Below, piece after piece: positions 15,969 to 23,783 of a stretch of 64,000 nt of DNA. The stretch comes from Streptomyces tibetensis (lineage in GTDB: Bacteria > Actinomycetota > Actinomycetes > Streptomycetales > Streptomycetaceae). A program made the position numbers and the translations under genes. How positions within the stretch are numbered: the stretch's first letter is position 1; every line of letters starts with the position of its first letter. The notes beneath the pieces were generated by a model. It made no database searches. It saw only the letters and a program-made list of their open reading frames with translations, and was not told where the DNA came from. The DNA lies in assembly GCF_007655005.1 (NCBI RefSeq), contig NZ_SZVW01000008.1:124001-188000 (forward strand), given 5' to 3'.

Positions 15969-17576
15969 TCAGGCGGCGCCCACGGTCTCGGCCTCCGTCG
16001 CCACCGGATCTTCCTGCCGGTGCTTCCCGGTGGCCTTGCGACCGGGCAGCACGGCAATGACGATCAGGGTTCCGGCGCCCATGATGATCGCGCCGATGAG
16101 GCTGGTGTGTGCGATGGCGTGGGCGAAAGACTCGTGCACCGCCTCGATCAGGGACTGGGCCTGCTGGGGGCCGCCGCCCGGGGTCTTGGCGACCTGCTCG
16201 GCGACCGCGAGGCCGCCGCCCACCGAGTCCTTGGCGACGTCCATCGCCTCGGCCGGGAGGCGGCCGCCGATCATGTCGGTCAGCTTGTCCTTGTAGGACG
16301 TCGCGAGGAGCGAGCCGAGCACGGCGATACCCAGTGCGCAGCCGAGTTCCAGCGCGGTGTCGTTGGCGCCGCCGCCGACGCCCAGCTCGGACTCGGGGAA
16401 GGAGCCCATGATGGTGTCGGTAGCCGGGGCCAGGCTCAGGCCGATCGCGAAGCCGAGCATCAGCAGGGGCGTCAGGAAGTCTGTGTAGGCCGAGCCCGAC
16501 TCGATCTGCGTGAGCAGGAAGACGCCCGCCGTGCCGATCACCATGCCGGCGCCCACGACCAGCTTCACACCCAGCTTCGGGGCCAGCTTGCCTGTGACCG
16601 CGGCGCCGACGAAGACGGCTCCGGCCAGCGGCAGCAAGCGTATGCCGGTCTCCAGGGCGTTGTAGCCGAGAACGAACTGCAAGAATTGGGTGGAGTAGTA
16701 GATCGAACCGAAGGTGCCGAAGAAGAAGAACAGCACAGCGAGCATCGAGCCGCTGAAGGGGCGCTCGGTGAACTTGCGCACGTCCAGCATCGGGTTCGGG
16801 TGCTTCAACTCCCAGGCGACGAAGGCCAGCAGGCCGACAGCGGCAATGACGGCCGCGGTGATCGGGCCGATGCCCCAACCGAAGTGCGGGCCCTCGATGG
16901 TCGCGTAGACCAGGCTGCCGACGGAGACGATCGAGAGCAGCCCGCCGATGTAGTCGATCCGGCCCATGCCCTCCGCCTTGGACGGCGGAACCAGGAGCAG
17001 TGCGCCGATGACGCCGAGGACCGCGAGGGGGACGTTCATGAGGAAGGTGGAACCCCAGGCGTGGTCCTCCAGCAGCCAGCCGGCGGCCACCGGGCCGGCG
17101 GCGATGGCGAGACCGGACGTGGCGCTCCAGGCCGTGATGGCCTTGGCGCGCTCCGCCCTGGGGAAGATCGCGACCAGCAGCGACAGGGTGGCCGGCATGA
17201 CGACGGCGGCACCGACGCCCATGATCGCGCGGGAGATGATGACCAGGTTGGTCTCGTCGACCAGGCCGCCCATCACCGAACCGCCCGCGAAGATCAACAG
17301 GCCCAGGATGAGTGCGCCGCGGCGGCTGTATTTGTCGCCGATCGCGCCCAGAACGAGCATCAGCGCGGCGTACGGGACGGTGTAGCCGTCGATGACCCAC
17401 TGCAGGTCACTGCTGGACAGCCCCAGGTCCTTGGTCAGGTCCGGCGCAGCCACGACGAGCGACGTGTTCGCCATGACGACGATCAGCAGGCTCAGGCAGA
17501 GCACCAGCAGGGCCCACCAGCGCCGTGGATAGGGCCCGGTCATCTTCTCGGCAGGCGTATTCGCAAAGAGCGGCAT
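15969..17576 (-). CDS. DHA2-family MFS drug efflux transporter
   Basis: A 535-residue 14-helix transporter of the EmrB/QacA type exporting drugs by proton antiport. Seen are helix 1 LVLCLSLLIVVMANTSLVVA, the loop GAIGDKYSRRGAL (motif A), RAIMGVGAAVVMPATLSLL (motif B) and GLAIAAGPVAAGWLL (motif C, antiporter). The ATG at 17576 follows AGGAGC. The C-terminal tail is soluble and charged. The divergent gene at 17766 encodes a TetR regulator, and the gap holds two similar palindromes, so the pump is almost certainly repressed by that regulator. Confidence 0.92.
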   Translation of the reverse strand: MPLFANTPAEKMTGPYPRRWWALLVLCLSLLIVVMANTSLVVAAPDLTKDLGLSSSDLQWVIDGYTVPYAALMLVLGAIGDKYSRRGALILGLLIFAGGSVMGGLVDETNLVIISRAIMGVGAAVVMPATLSLLVAIFPRAERAKAITAWSATSGLAIAAGPVAAGWLLEDHAWGSTFLMNVPLAVLGVIGALLLVPPSKAEGMGRIDYIGGLLSIVSVGSLVYATIEGPHFGWGIGPITAAVIAAVGLLAFVAWELKHPNPMLDVRKFTERPFSGSMLAVLFFFFGTFGSIYYSTQFLQFVLGYNALETGIRLLPLAGAVFVGAAVTGKLAPKLGVKLVVGAGMVIGTAGVFLLTQIESGSAYTDFLTPLLMLGFAIGLSLAPATDTIMGSFPESELGVGGGANDTALELGCALGIAVLGSLLATSYKDKLTDMIGGRLPAEAMDVAKDSVGGGLAVAEQVAKTPGGGPQQAQSLIEAVHESFAHAIAHTSLIGAIIMGAGTLIVIAVLPGRKATGKHRQEDPVATEAETVGAA

Positions 17577-17680
17577 CAAAAAGCTCCTCGACAGGAGGCG
17601 AAGCTGAGGCTTCGGGGTTCGCGGATGGGGTGTGAAGGGCGGCCGTGGCCGTGGACCGGCGAGGCACCGCGAGCAGTTAA

Positions 17681-17725
17681 TTGCCCATTGATGTGCAGAC
17701 TAGTTTATTGCCCATCGGTGTGCAA
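17681..17725. promoter_or_regulatory. Two tandem operator sites between efflux pump and TetR
   Basis: TTGCCCATTGATGTGCAG (17681-17698) and TTGCCCATCGGTGTGCAA (17708-17725) are near copies 27 bases apart. The second is an imperfect palindrome with TTGC/GCAA ends and 14 of 18 symmetric positions. They sit midway in the divergent gap beside AT-rich TAGTTTA. Autoregulated TetR/efflux pairs usually have such sites. Confidence 0.7.
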
Positions 17726-17765
17726 CTATCGAGCTGCCCCCGCCCCGTCGACCGGAGGTTCCGAC

Positions 17766-18404
17766 ATGACCCGCGCACACGTCACAGACGCATCAGGGCG
17801 CAGCCGGACCCGTCTCACGAGGGCCCGCATCCTCGAGGCGGCCAGGCATGAACTCGGCCGCGATCCCGAGAGCAGCCTGGGTGACATCGCCGAAGCGGCG
17901 GGCGTGGTGCGTCGCACGGTCTACGGCCACTTCAGCGGCAGGGCCGCGCTTGTGGAGGGGCTGGTGGTGGAGGCTGCGCATGCGCTGCGGCAGGCGCTCG
18001 CGGCACCGGGGATCCCCGCGCCGGACGCCGTCACCGCGCTGGCGCGCTTCGTCCTTGCTGTGTGGCCCGTCGGTGACCGCTACCGCATGCTGCTCCGCCT
18101 CGCCCCGCAGGACCTCGGGGTCGGGCGGGTCGACGAGGTTCTCGCCCCCGCCCGCGAAGCGGCGGCGGCGATCATCGCCCGGGGACAGCGGCAGGGAGCC
18201 TTCCACGCAAGCGTTCCGCCCGGCCCTCTGAGCCGGGCACTGGAGGGACACCTGCTGGGGCTCCTGGAGTGCGTGAACGCCGGGACCTGGACCGACGACG
18301 GCACACGCACCACGACCGCCGCTCTGATCGCCGTGGGAGTGGACGGCGACCGTGCCATCACCTGCGTCCGAGGGCTCGGCCGGCCCGAGTCCCTTCGGGC
18401 CTAG
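17766..18404 (+). CDS. TetR-family regulator of the efflux pump
   Basis: A 212-residue TetR repressor with helix-turn-helix RILEAARHELGRDPESS...IAEAAGVVRRTVYGHF and a ligand domain containing WPVGDRYRMLLRLAPQDLG. It is clearly paralogous to the TetR at 14345 (same blocks in the same order). The ATG at 17766 is chosen because it follows a CCGGAGG ribosome site and starts the conserved length. Divergent from the MFS gene, it probably represses both itself and the pump through the repeated sites in the gap. Confidence 0.88.
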   Translation: MTRAHVTDASGRSRTRLTRARILEAARHELGRDPESSLGDIAEAAGVVRRTVYGHFSGRAALVEGLVVEAAHALRQALAAPGIPAPDAVTALARFVLAVWPVGDRYRMLLRLAPQDLGVGRVDEVLAPAREAAAAIIARGQRQGAFHASVPPGPLSRALEGHLLGLLECVNAGTWTDDGTRTTTAALIAVGVDGDRAITCVRGLGRPESLRA

Positions 18405-18446
18405 CCCTCAGGCGCACATTCCGAGCACTTCCCGGAGAGGACACTC

Positions 18447-18455
18447 ATGTACTAG
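18447..18455 (+). other. Start codon followed at once by an in-frame stop
   Basis: ATG at 18447 follows a strong GGAGAGGA ribosome site and reads ATG-TAC-TAG. The same frame then stays open (SQPDDQLVGDPYCSGAAV) into the DUF2993 gene. This looks like the original start with codon 3 changed to amber (for example CAG to TAG), or a two-codon leader. Confidence 0.55.
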
Positions 18456-18506
18456 TCCCAGCCCGATGACCAACTCGTCGGCGATCCCTACTGCAGCGGC
18501 GCCGCC

Positions 18507-19232
18507 GTGTACGCGAGCCCACCGGCCCCGAGGAGGCGGCGCCGGATCATTGCCGCAGTGTCCCTCGTGCCGTTGCTGATCGGTGCCGTCGTGGTCGACC
18601 GGGTCGCCGCGGCCCGTGTGGAGAGCCGTACGGCCAAGACGTTCCAGGACGGCATGGGAACCGCTGATCGGCCTTCAGTGCACGTCAGCGGCTTCCCCGT
18701 GCTGACACAGCTGGCCGAGGGCAGCCTGAGCCACGTCGACCTCACCGCCCACGGCATACCTGCCGACGGCTCGACACGGCCCCTGCCGGTGACGAAGCTG
18801 ACGGTCGGCCTCGACGGTCTGAAGACCTCGGGCAGGACCGACGAGGCTCATGCCCGCAGCGTCGACGCGACCGCGTTCCTGTCGTACGAGGACGTGTCGG
18901 CCGCGCCCGGCGTGGGCGTGTCGAGAGGTGACGAGCCGGGCCGGATCCACGCGACAGCCGGTCTGCCGCTCGCCGGCGACGTGACCGTGAGTGCGGCCGT
19001 CTCCGCGGCGAAGGGCAACCGCATCGCCTTCACGGACGTCCGCACGGTCCAGGGCGAGCTCATCCCGCCCTTGAGAGCGCTGCTCGACAAGGCCCTGAAA
19101 GAGCCCGTCCCGCTGGAGAACGTCCCCGAAGGGCTGCACCTGCGCTCGGTCACCACCGCAGAGAACGGGATCGATGCCCACTTCACCGGCCGCTCGGTCA
19201 CCTTCCGTCCGAGCTCGTCGTCCACCGCGTGA
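18507..19232 (+). CDS. DUF2993 (LmeA-like) lipid-binding secreted protein
   Basis: A 241-residue protein with an N-terminal membrane anchor (RRRRRIIAAVSLVPLLIGAVVV) and a DUF2993 body, seen as a VHVSGFPVLTQLAEGSLSHVDLTA segment split by turns and FTDVRTVQGELIPP. The family includes LmeA, a phospholipid-binding cell-envelope protein. I use the GTG at 18507, the first start after an in-frame TAG at 18453; the better ribosome site belongs to the ATG at 18447, so this start may be a rescue. It follows the TetR gene by about 100 bases. Confidence 0.78.
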   Translation: MYASPPAPRRRRRIIAAVSLVPLLIGAVVVDRVAAARVESRTAKTFQDGMGTADRPSVHVSGFPVLTQLAEGSLSHVDLTAHGIPADGSTRPLPVTKLTVGLDGLKTSGRTDEAHARSVDATAFLSYEDVSAAPGVGVSRGDEPGRIHATAGLPLAGDVTVSAAVSAAKGNRIAFTDVRTVQGELIPPLRALLDKALKEPVPLENVPEGLHLRSVTTAENGIDAHFTGRSVTFRPSSSSTA

Positions 19233-19254
19233 GGAGTGGGGCGTCGGTGGTCGG

Positions 19255-19890
19255 TCAGGCGAGGTCGGGGAGGGGACGGCGAGCGACCTCGTGGGCGTCG
19301 TCCGGCGGGACGCCCAGCATGCGCAGGACCATCTCGGCGAGGTTCACCGCGGCGTCGTCGCCGTCCACATCGGGGCGGGCGAACCTCAGCTCCACCAGGG
19401 ACAGCAGGGTTCCACCCAGTGCGGACAGGGCGACCGTCGGGTCGACGGGGGTGAAGCGGCCGGAGGCCATACCCACCTCGACGTCCCGCAGGGCCCGCCG
19501 GGCCAGGCCGTTGTCCGAGTGGATGTGACCCAGGCCCCGGCGGCGCAGCACCTGCATCAGCTCCGGGTGCGACTCGGCCATGCGGGCGCTGAGCCGGAAG
19601 CCCGTCGCGACGAGCTCCGCGGGGTCGTCGATGCCGGCCAGGCGCTCGTCGAAGGTCTGGCCGAACTCCTCCAGCGCGTCCCGGACGGCGGCCTCGAACA
19701 GCTCCGTCTTCGAATCGAAGTGGTTGTAGAACGAGCCGAAGCCGACGTCGGCGCGCTCGGCAATCGCCTGGATGCTGGCGCTGGTGTCCCCGTTCTCGGC
19801 GAGTATCTGGCGAGCCGCGCGGACAAGAGCCCCGCGGGTCTCGGCGCGACGCCGCTCGAATCGGTTATTGGTCGGGGCTGACGTAGGCAT
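19255..19890 (-). CDS. TetR-family regulator of the aromatic operon
   Basis: A 211-residue TetR protein: helix-turn-helix LVRAARQILAENGDT...IAERADVGFGSFYNHF, then a ligand-binding domain with ELMQVLRRRGLGHIHSDNGLA. It is not close to the two other TetR proteins in this window. The ATG at 19890 opens divergently from the ring-cleavage operon 136 bases away, and a TGATG-AATC-CATCA palindrome lies between, so it is the likely local repressor responding to an aromatic substrate or CoA intermediate. Confidence 0.87.
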   Translation of the reverse strand: MPTSAPTNNRFERRRAETRGALVRAARQILAENGDTSASIQAIAERADVGFGSFYNHFDSKTELFEAAVRDALEEFGQTFDERLAGIDDPAELVATGFRLSARMAESHPELMQVLRRRGLGHIHSDNGLARRALRDVEVGMASGRFTPVDPTVALSALGGTLLSLVELRFARPDVDGDDAAVNLAEMVLRMLGVPPDDAHEVARRPLPDLA

Positions 19891-19930
19891 GCCCAGATTC
19901 TAACCGCCGAGGCGATGACCATCGCAGTCC

Positions 19931-19991
19931 TGATGAATCCATCATTTCCTGCCGTGAACACCTTGACGATAGAACTGTCACACTTGATGAT
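19931..19991 (+). promoter_or_regulatory. Promoter and operator of the ring-cleavage operon
   Basis: TGATGAATCCATCA (19931-19944) is a perfect 5-bp inverted repeat with a 4-base spacer. Downstream, TTGACG (19963-19968) and GATGAT (19986-19991) are 17 bases apart and make a plausible sigma-70-type promoter 35 bases before the dioxygenase start. Confidence 0.55.
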
Positions 19992-20025
19992 TTCCTCACT
20001 ACGGCAATGTTGCTTGGAGGGCACC

Positions 20026-21180
20026 ATGTCCGAAACCCGCGTCAACGCAGTCGGCGTCCCGGACGTCAGGACGGCCCATCAGGACCTCCACAGCGCGCAG
20101 GGCGCCCTGCGCGGCGAACATCCCGGGCGCTCCCGGAACCCCGTGATCAAGGCGGCCGACCTGGCCTGGCTGGAGTTCGAGAAGCCCGATCTGGACCGGG
20201 CCGAGGTCTTCGCCCGGGACTTCGGCTTCGGTATCGCCGCCCGGAGCGAGAGCGAGCTGTGGCTGCGGGGCACCTACGCCGGCTCGCCGTGCATGGTGAT
20301 CCGGCGCGGCCGGACCTCCCGTTTCATCGGCCCGGCGTTCCGCGCCGCCGAGCGGGCCGACCTGGACCGGCTGGCCCGCGCCACGGGCACATCCGTACGA
20401 GACGCCGACGTGCCCGGCGGCGGCAAGGTGGTCGACCTGCTCGACCCCTCCGGCTTCCCGGTCCGGGTCGTGCACTGCTTGGAGGAACTGCCGGCGCTGC
20501 CCGAGCAGCAGCCGCTGCTGCTCAACTTCGGCACCGATCACCGTCGCACGAACGTCACCCAGCGCCCCCCGCGTGAACCCTCCCGCATCCAGCGTCTGGG
20601 CCATGTAGTCCTGGAGACAAGGGTGTTCGGGCGCGCCCTGGACTGGTACCTGGACACCCTCGGGATGATCGTGTCCGACTTCCTGTTCCTTGACGGCCAG
20701 CGCGGCCGTGGGCCGACGATGGCGTTCATCCGCTGTGACCAGGGCAGCCGGGCCGTTGACCACCACACGCTGGCCATGCACCTGGGCCCGGGCAACGGCT
20801 ACGTCCACTCCGCCTACCAGGTGACCGACCTCGACTCGATCGCGGCCGGCGGCGAGTACCTGGCCGAGCGTGGCTACCAGCGCAGCTGGGGCATCGGCCG
20901 GCACATCCAGGGCAGCCAGCTCTTCGACTACTGGCGCGACCCCGACCACTTCATGCTGGAGCACTTCGCCGACGGCGACCTGTTCTCCTGCGACCTGGAG
21001 CCCGGCTGGGCACCCATGTCGACCACCGGCCTCGCCCAGTGGGGACCTCCTGCCACCCGTGACTTCCTCGGCGCCAGCCCCTCCCCACAGCGGGTCCGTG
21101 ACGTCATCGAAGCCCTGCGAGGCGACAACGAGATGGACCCGGCACGCCTGCTGGGCCTGCTCAAAGCCGCCAAGTCCTGA
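20026..21180 (+). CDS. Type I extradiol ring-cleavage dioxygenase (VOC)
   Basis: A 384-residue two-domain vicinal-oxygen-chelate protein. The C-terminal domain holds the non-heme iron triad: His193 (LGHVVLE), His261 (YVHSAYQV) and Glu312 (HFMLEHF), with AVDHHTLAMH as the active-site base region. Such enzymes open catechols next to one hydroxyl. The N-terminal domain (about 40-170) is a degenerate copy without ligands. The ATG at 20026 follows TTGGAGGG. It is first in an operon with a FAH hydrolase, an FAD hydroxylase and acetoacetyl-CoA synthetase. Confidence 0.86.
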   Translation: MSETRVNAVGVPDVRTAHQDLHSAQGALRGEHPGRSRNPVIKAADLAWLEFEKPDLDRAEVFARDFGFGIAARSESELWLRGTYAGSPCMVIRRGRTSRFIGPAFRAAERADLDRLARATGTSVRDADVPGGGKVVDLLDPSGFPVRVVHCLEELPALPEQQPLLLNFGTDHRRTNVTQRPPREPSRIQRLGHVVLETRVFGRALDWYLDTLGMIVSDFLFLDGQRGRGPTMAFIRCDQGSRAVDHHTLAMHLGPGNGYVHSAYQVTDLDSIAAGGEYLAERGYQRSWGIGRHIQGSQLFDYWRDPDHFMLEHFADGDLFSCDLEPGWAPMSTTGLAQWGPPATRDFLGASPSPQRVRDVIEALRGDNEMDPARLLGLLKAAKS

Positions 21181-21208
21181 ACCCCAACCCCTTCACGAAG
21201 GTACTGAC

Positions 21209-22147
21209 ATGAGCACCAACGTCCTGCGCACCGCCGATGGCTGGTGGGTTTTCCGCGGCGACCGGGCCGTCCCCGTTGACACCAAGGCCGCCACCACCGC
21301 CGAACTGATCGCCGACCGGGCGGCCGTACGAGAGGCCGCCCTCTCCGGGGAGGCGGGCACGCCCGTCGCCGATCTAGTGGCCCTCTCGCCGGTCACCACC
21401 CCCTGCCGGGTGGTCGCCCAGATGGTCAACTACCGCAGCCACGCCCGCGACTCGGGCTTCACCGGCGACATCCCGCCCGCCTTCTTCCGCAAGGCGTCCG
21501 GGTCGGTGAGCGGCCCGGCCGAGGCCGTCGTCCGCCCGTCGCACGTGAAGTTCCTCGACTACGAGATCGAGCTCGGGCTCGTCATGGGCGCACCCCTGCC
21601 CGTCGGCACCGTGGTCGAGGAGCGTGACCTGCCCGCGTATGTCGCCGGGCTGGTGATCACGAACGACGTCAGCGCCCGTGAGGTGCAGCTGACCAAGACG
21701 CAGTTCTACGAGAGCAAGTCGTACCCGACCTTCACACCGACCGGCCCCTACCTGGCGCTGCTGGAGCCCGAGGACTTCGCCCACCTTCTCGATCTGAGGC
21801 TGAAGCTGTCGGTCAACGGCGAGCTGCGTCAGGACCGCACCCTCGCCGACATGATCGTCCGCCCGGCACAGGCGCTGACCTTGCTGGCCCGCTTCCAGAC
21901 CCTCGACCCCGGCGACCTGCTGCTCACCGGAACCCCCGGCGGCACGGCCCTCAAGGCCCCGCCCAAGGCGGTCGAGAAGATCGGCGCGCTGCTGCCGCCC
22001 GCCGTGAAATGGAAGGCGTTCTTCAAGAGCCAGGCCCGTAACCCGCACTACCTGCACACGGGTGACGTGATCACGGCGACGATCTCGACCGCGGACGGGC
22101 GGATCGACCTCGGCGAGCAGTGCACGCCCGTCACGGACGCGAAGTAG
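21209..22147 (+). CDS. Fumarylacetoacetate hydrolase-family enzyme
   Basis: A 312-residue FAH-superfamily protein. The Mg2+ ligands are Glu119 and Glu121 in LDYEIELGLVMG and Asp153 in ITNDVSARE, and the C-terminal core has LLTGTPGG. The family hydrolyses fumarylpyruvate/fumarylacetoacetate or hydrates or decarboxylates dienoates made after ring cleavage. The ATG at 21209 lies 28 bases after the dioxygenase. With an acetoacetyl-CoA synthetase downstream, hydrolysis of an acylpyruvate or acylacetoacetate is a reasonable guess. Confidence 0.87.
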   Translation: MSTNVLRTADGWWVFRGDRAVPVDTKAATTAELIADRAAVREAALSGEAGTPVADLVALSPVTTPCRVVAQMVNYRSHARDSGFTGDIPPAFFRKASGSVSGPAEAVVRPSHVKFLDYEIELGLVMGAPLPVGTVVEERDLPAYVAGLVITNDVSAREVQLTKTQFYESKSYPTFTPTGPYLALLEPEDFAHLLDLRLKLSVNGELRQDRTLADMIVRPAQALTLLARFQTLDPGDLLLTGTPGGTALKAPPKAVEKIGALLPPAVKWKAFFKSQARNPHYLHTGDVITATISTADGRIDLGEQCTPVTDAK

Positions 22148-22166
22148 GACCCGAGGTGAGCCGCAC

Positions 22167-23783
22167 ATGACCGCCGACCAGGCCGGACCCCGGGACACCG
22201 CGTCCGGGCCGGCACAGAGCGACCACGCACCCGTCGTGATCATCGGCGCCGGGCCGGTGGGCGTGACCGCCGCCCTCCTCCTTGCCCGGCGCGGTATTCG
22301 CACCGTCGTCCTCGAACGCCACCAGGACGTCTACCCGCTCCCGCGCGCCGTCGCCACCGACGACGAGGTGCGCCGCATCCTTCAGGCCGCGGGCGTAGGC
22401 GAGGAGTTCGCCGCGATCGCCCGCCCCGCGAACGGACTTCGGCTGCTGGACGCCCGGCACCGGGTCATGGCCGAGTTCCGACGCTCCGAGCACGGCCATC
22501 ACGGCTACCCGCAGACCAGCATGTTCGACCAGCCCGAGCTGGAGCGACTGCTGCGCGACGCCCTGGCCCGCCGCCCGGAGTGCGAACTGCGGGGCGGCGT
22601 CGAGGTCACCGGCGTCGCTCCGGACACCGCGGGGCCCGTACGCGTGACCTACCGCGACGCCGACGGTGAGCATCATCTGTGGGCCGAGGCGGTCCTCGGC
22701 TGCGATGGCGCGGGCAGCCTCACCCGTGCCGACATCGGCGCCGAATGGGAGGACCTGCGCTTCGAGGAACGCTGGACCGTCATCGACGTCCGCACGAAGG
22801 CCGACGTCCGCTGCTGGGAAGGCGTCGACCAGGTCTGCGACCCGCACCGGCCGGCGACGTTCATGCGCATCGGTGAGGACCGCTACCGCTGGGAGTTCCG
22901 GCTGCAAGACGAGCAGGAACCGGTCCGCGAGCTGATCGCCCCGTGGTTGCCGCCCTCGTACGACGGGGACTTCGAAGTCGTACGGGAGACGCAGTACACC
23001 TTCCGGGCCCGGGTGGCCGACCGGTGGCGCAGCGGACGGGTCTTCCTCCTCGGCGACGCCGCCCACCTCACCCCGCCGTTCATCGGGCAGGGACTCTGCT
23101 CGGGCCTACGGGACGCCTACAACCTCACCTGGAAGCTCGCCCGAGTCCTCCAGCAGGGCGGCGACGAGCGGCTGCTGGACACATACGAGAGCGAGCGCAA
23201 GCCGCACGCCCGGCATGTGATCCGGCTCGCGGTCGCCATGGGCTGGGCCATGACCGGCGGCCAGGACGGCGCCGCCGCACTGCGCCGCACGCTCCTGGCC
23301 GCCGCCTGCCGCATACCCGGCCTCACCGCGGCGGCCGGCCGCGACCTCAGCCCACCCCTGACCGCCGGGCCCCTCGTGCGGCGCCGCACCCGCAAGGGTC
23401 TTGTGGGCACCCACTGCCCCCAACCATGGGTGGGACTCGACGGCCGACGCAGCCGCCTCGACGAACTGCTCGGCGACACCTTCACCGTCCTGACCGCCGC
23501 CGATCCCTGGCCCTCGCTGCGCGCCCTCGCCCACGGGCTCGGCGTCCCGGCGATCCCCGTGACAGACCTCCGTGACGACGGCACCCTCGCCGCCTGGCTG
23601 CGCGCCGGCCGGGCGGACGCCGTCCTGCTGCGCCCCGACCACGTCGTCATGGACGTCGTCCCGGCCAGGAGGCACGACTTCACGGACACCGCCGCCTGGG
23701 CGTCTCTCCTGCACACCACGCGCAGCCCCCACCCTTCCCCACGGACCGTCGACAAAAGCCTGCTGAGGAGCGCCACACGATGA
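22167..23783 (+). CDS. FAD-dependent aromatic hydroxylase (MhpA-like)
   Basis: A 538-residue class A flavoprotein monooxygenase. FAD binding is shown by GAGPVG (27-32) with Glu50 ending strand 2, and by VFLLGDAAHLTPPFIGQG near residues 291-308; the following GLRDAYNLTWKL is typical. A C-terminal thioredoxin-like domain (about 400-530) is also present, as in MhpA/phenol hydroxylase relatives. It likely ortho-hydroxylates a phenolic acid to the catechol for the extradiol enzyme. It overlaps the next gene by ATGA. The true substrate is unknown. Confidence 0.87.
   Translation: MTADQAGPRDTASGPAQSDHAPVVIIGAGPVGVTAALLLARRGIRTVVLERHQDVYPLPRAVATDDEVRRILQAAGVGEEFAAIARPANGLRLLDARHRVMAEFRRSEHGHHGYPQTSMFDQPELERLLRDALARRPECELRGGVEVTGVAPDTAGPVRVTYRDADGEHHLWAEAVLGCDGAGSLTRADIGAEWEDLRFEERWTVIDVRTKADVRCWEGVDQVCDPHRPATFMRIGEDRYRWEFRLQDEQEPVRELIAPWLPPSYDGDFEVVRETQYTFRARVADRWRSGRVFLLGDAAHLTPPFIGQGLCSGLRDAYNLTWKLARVLQQGGDERLLDTYESERKPHARHVIRLAVAMGWAMTGGQDGAAALRRTLLAAACRIPGLTAAAGRDLSPPLTAGPLVRRRTRKGLVGTHCPQPWVGLDGRRSRLDELLGDTFTVLTAADPWPSLRALAHGLGVPAIPVTDLRDDGTLAAWLRAGRADAVLLRPDHVVMDVVPARRHDFTDTAAWASLLHTTRSPHPSPRTVDKSLLRSATR

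Noticed and set aside
15744..17765. Possible N-terminal extension of the TetR at 17766 across the MFS gene
   Set aside because: The upstream part is antisense to the efflux transporter; the TetR has a proper start and ribosome site at 17766.
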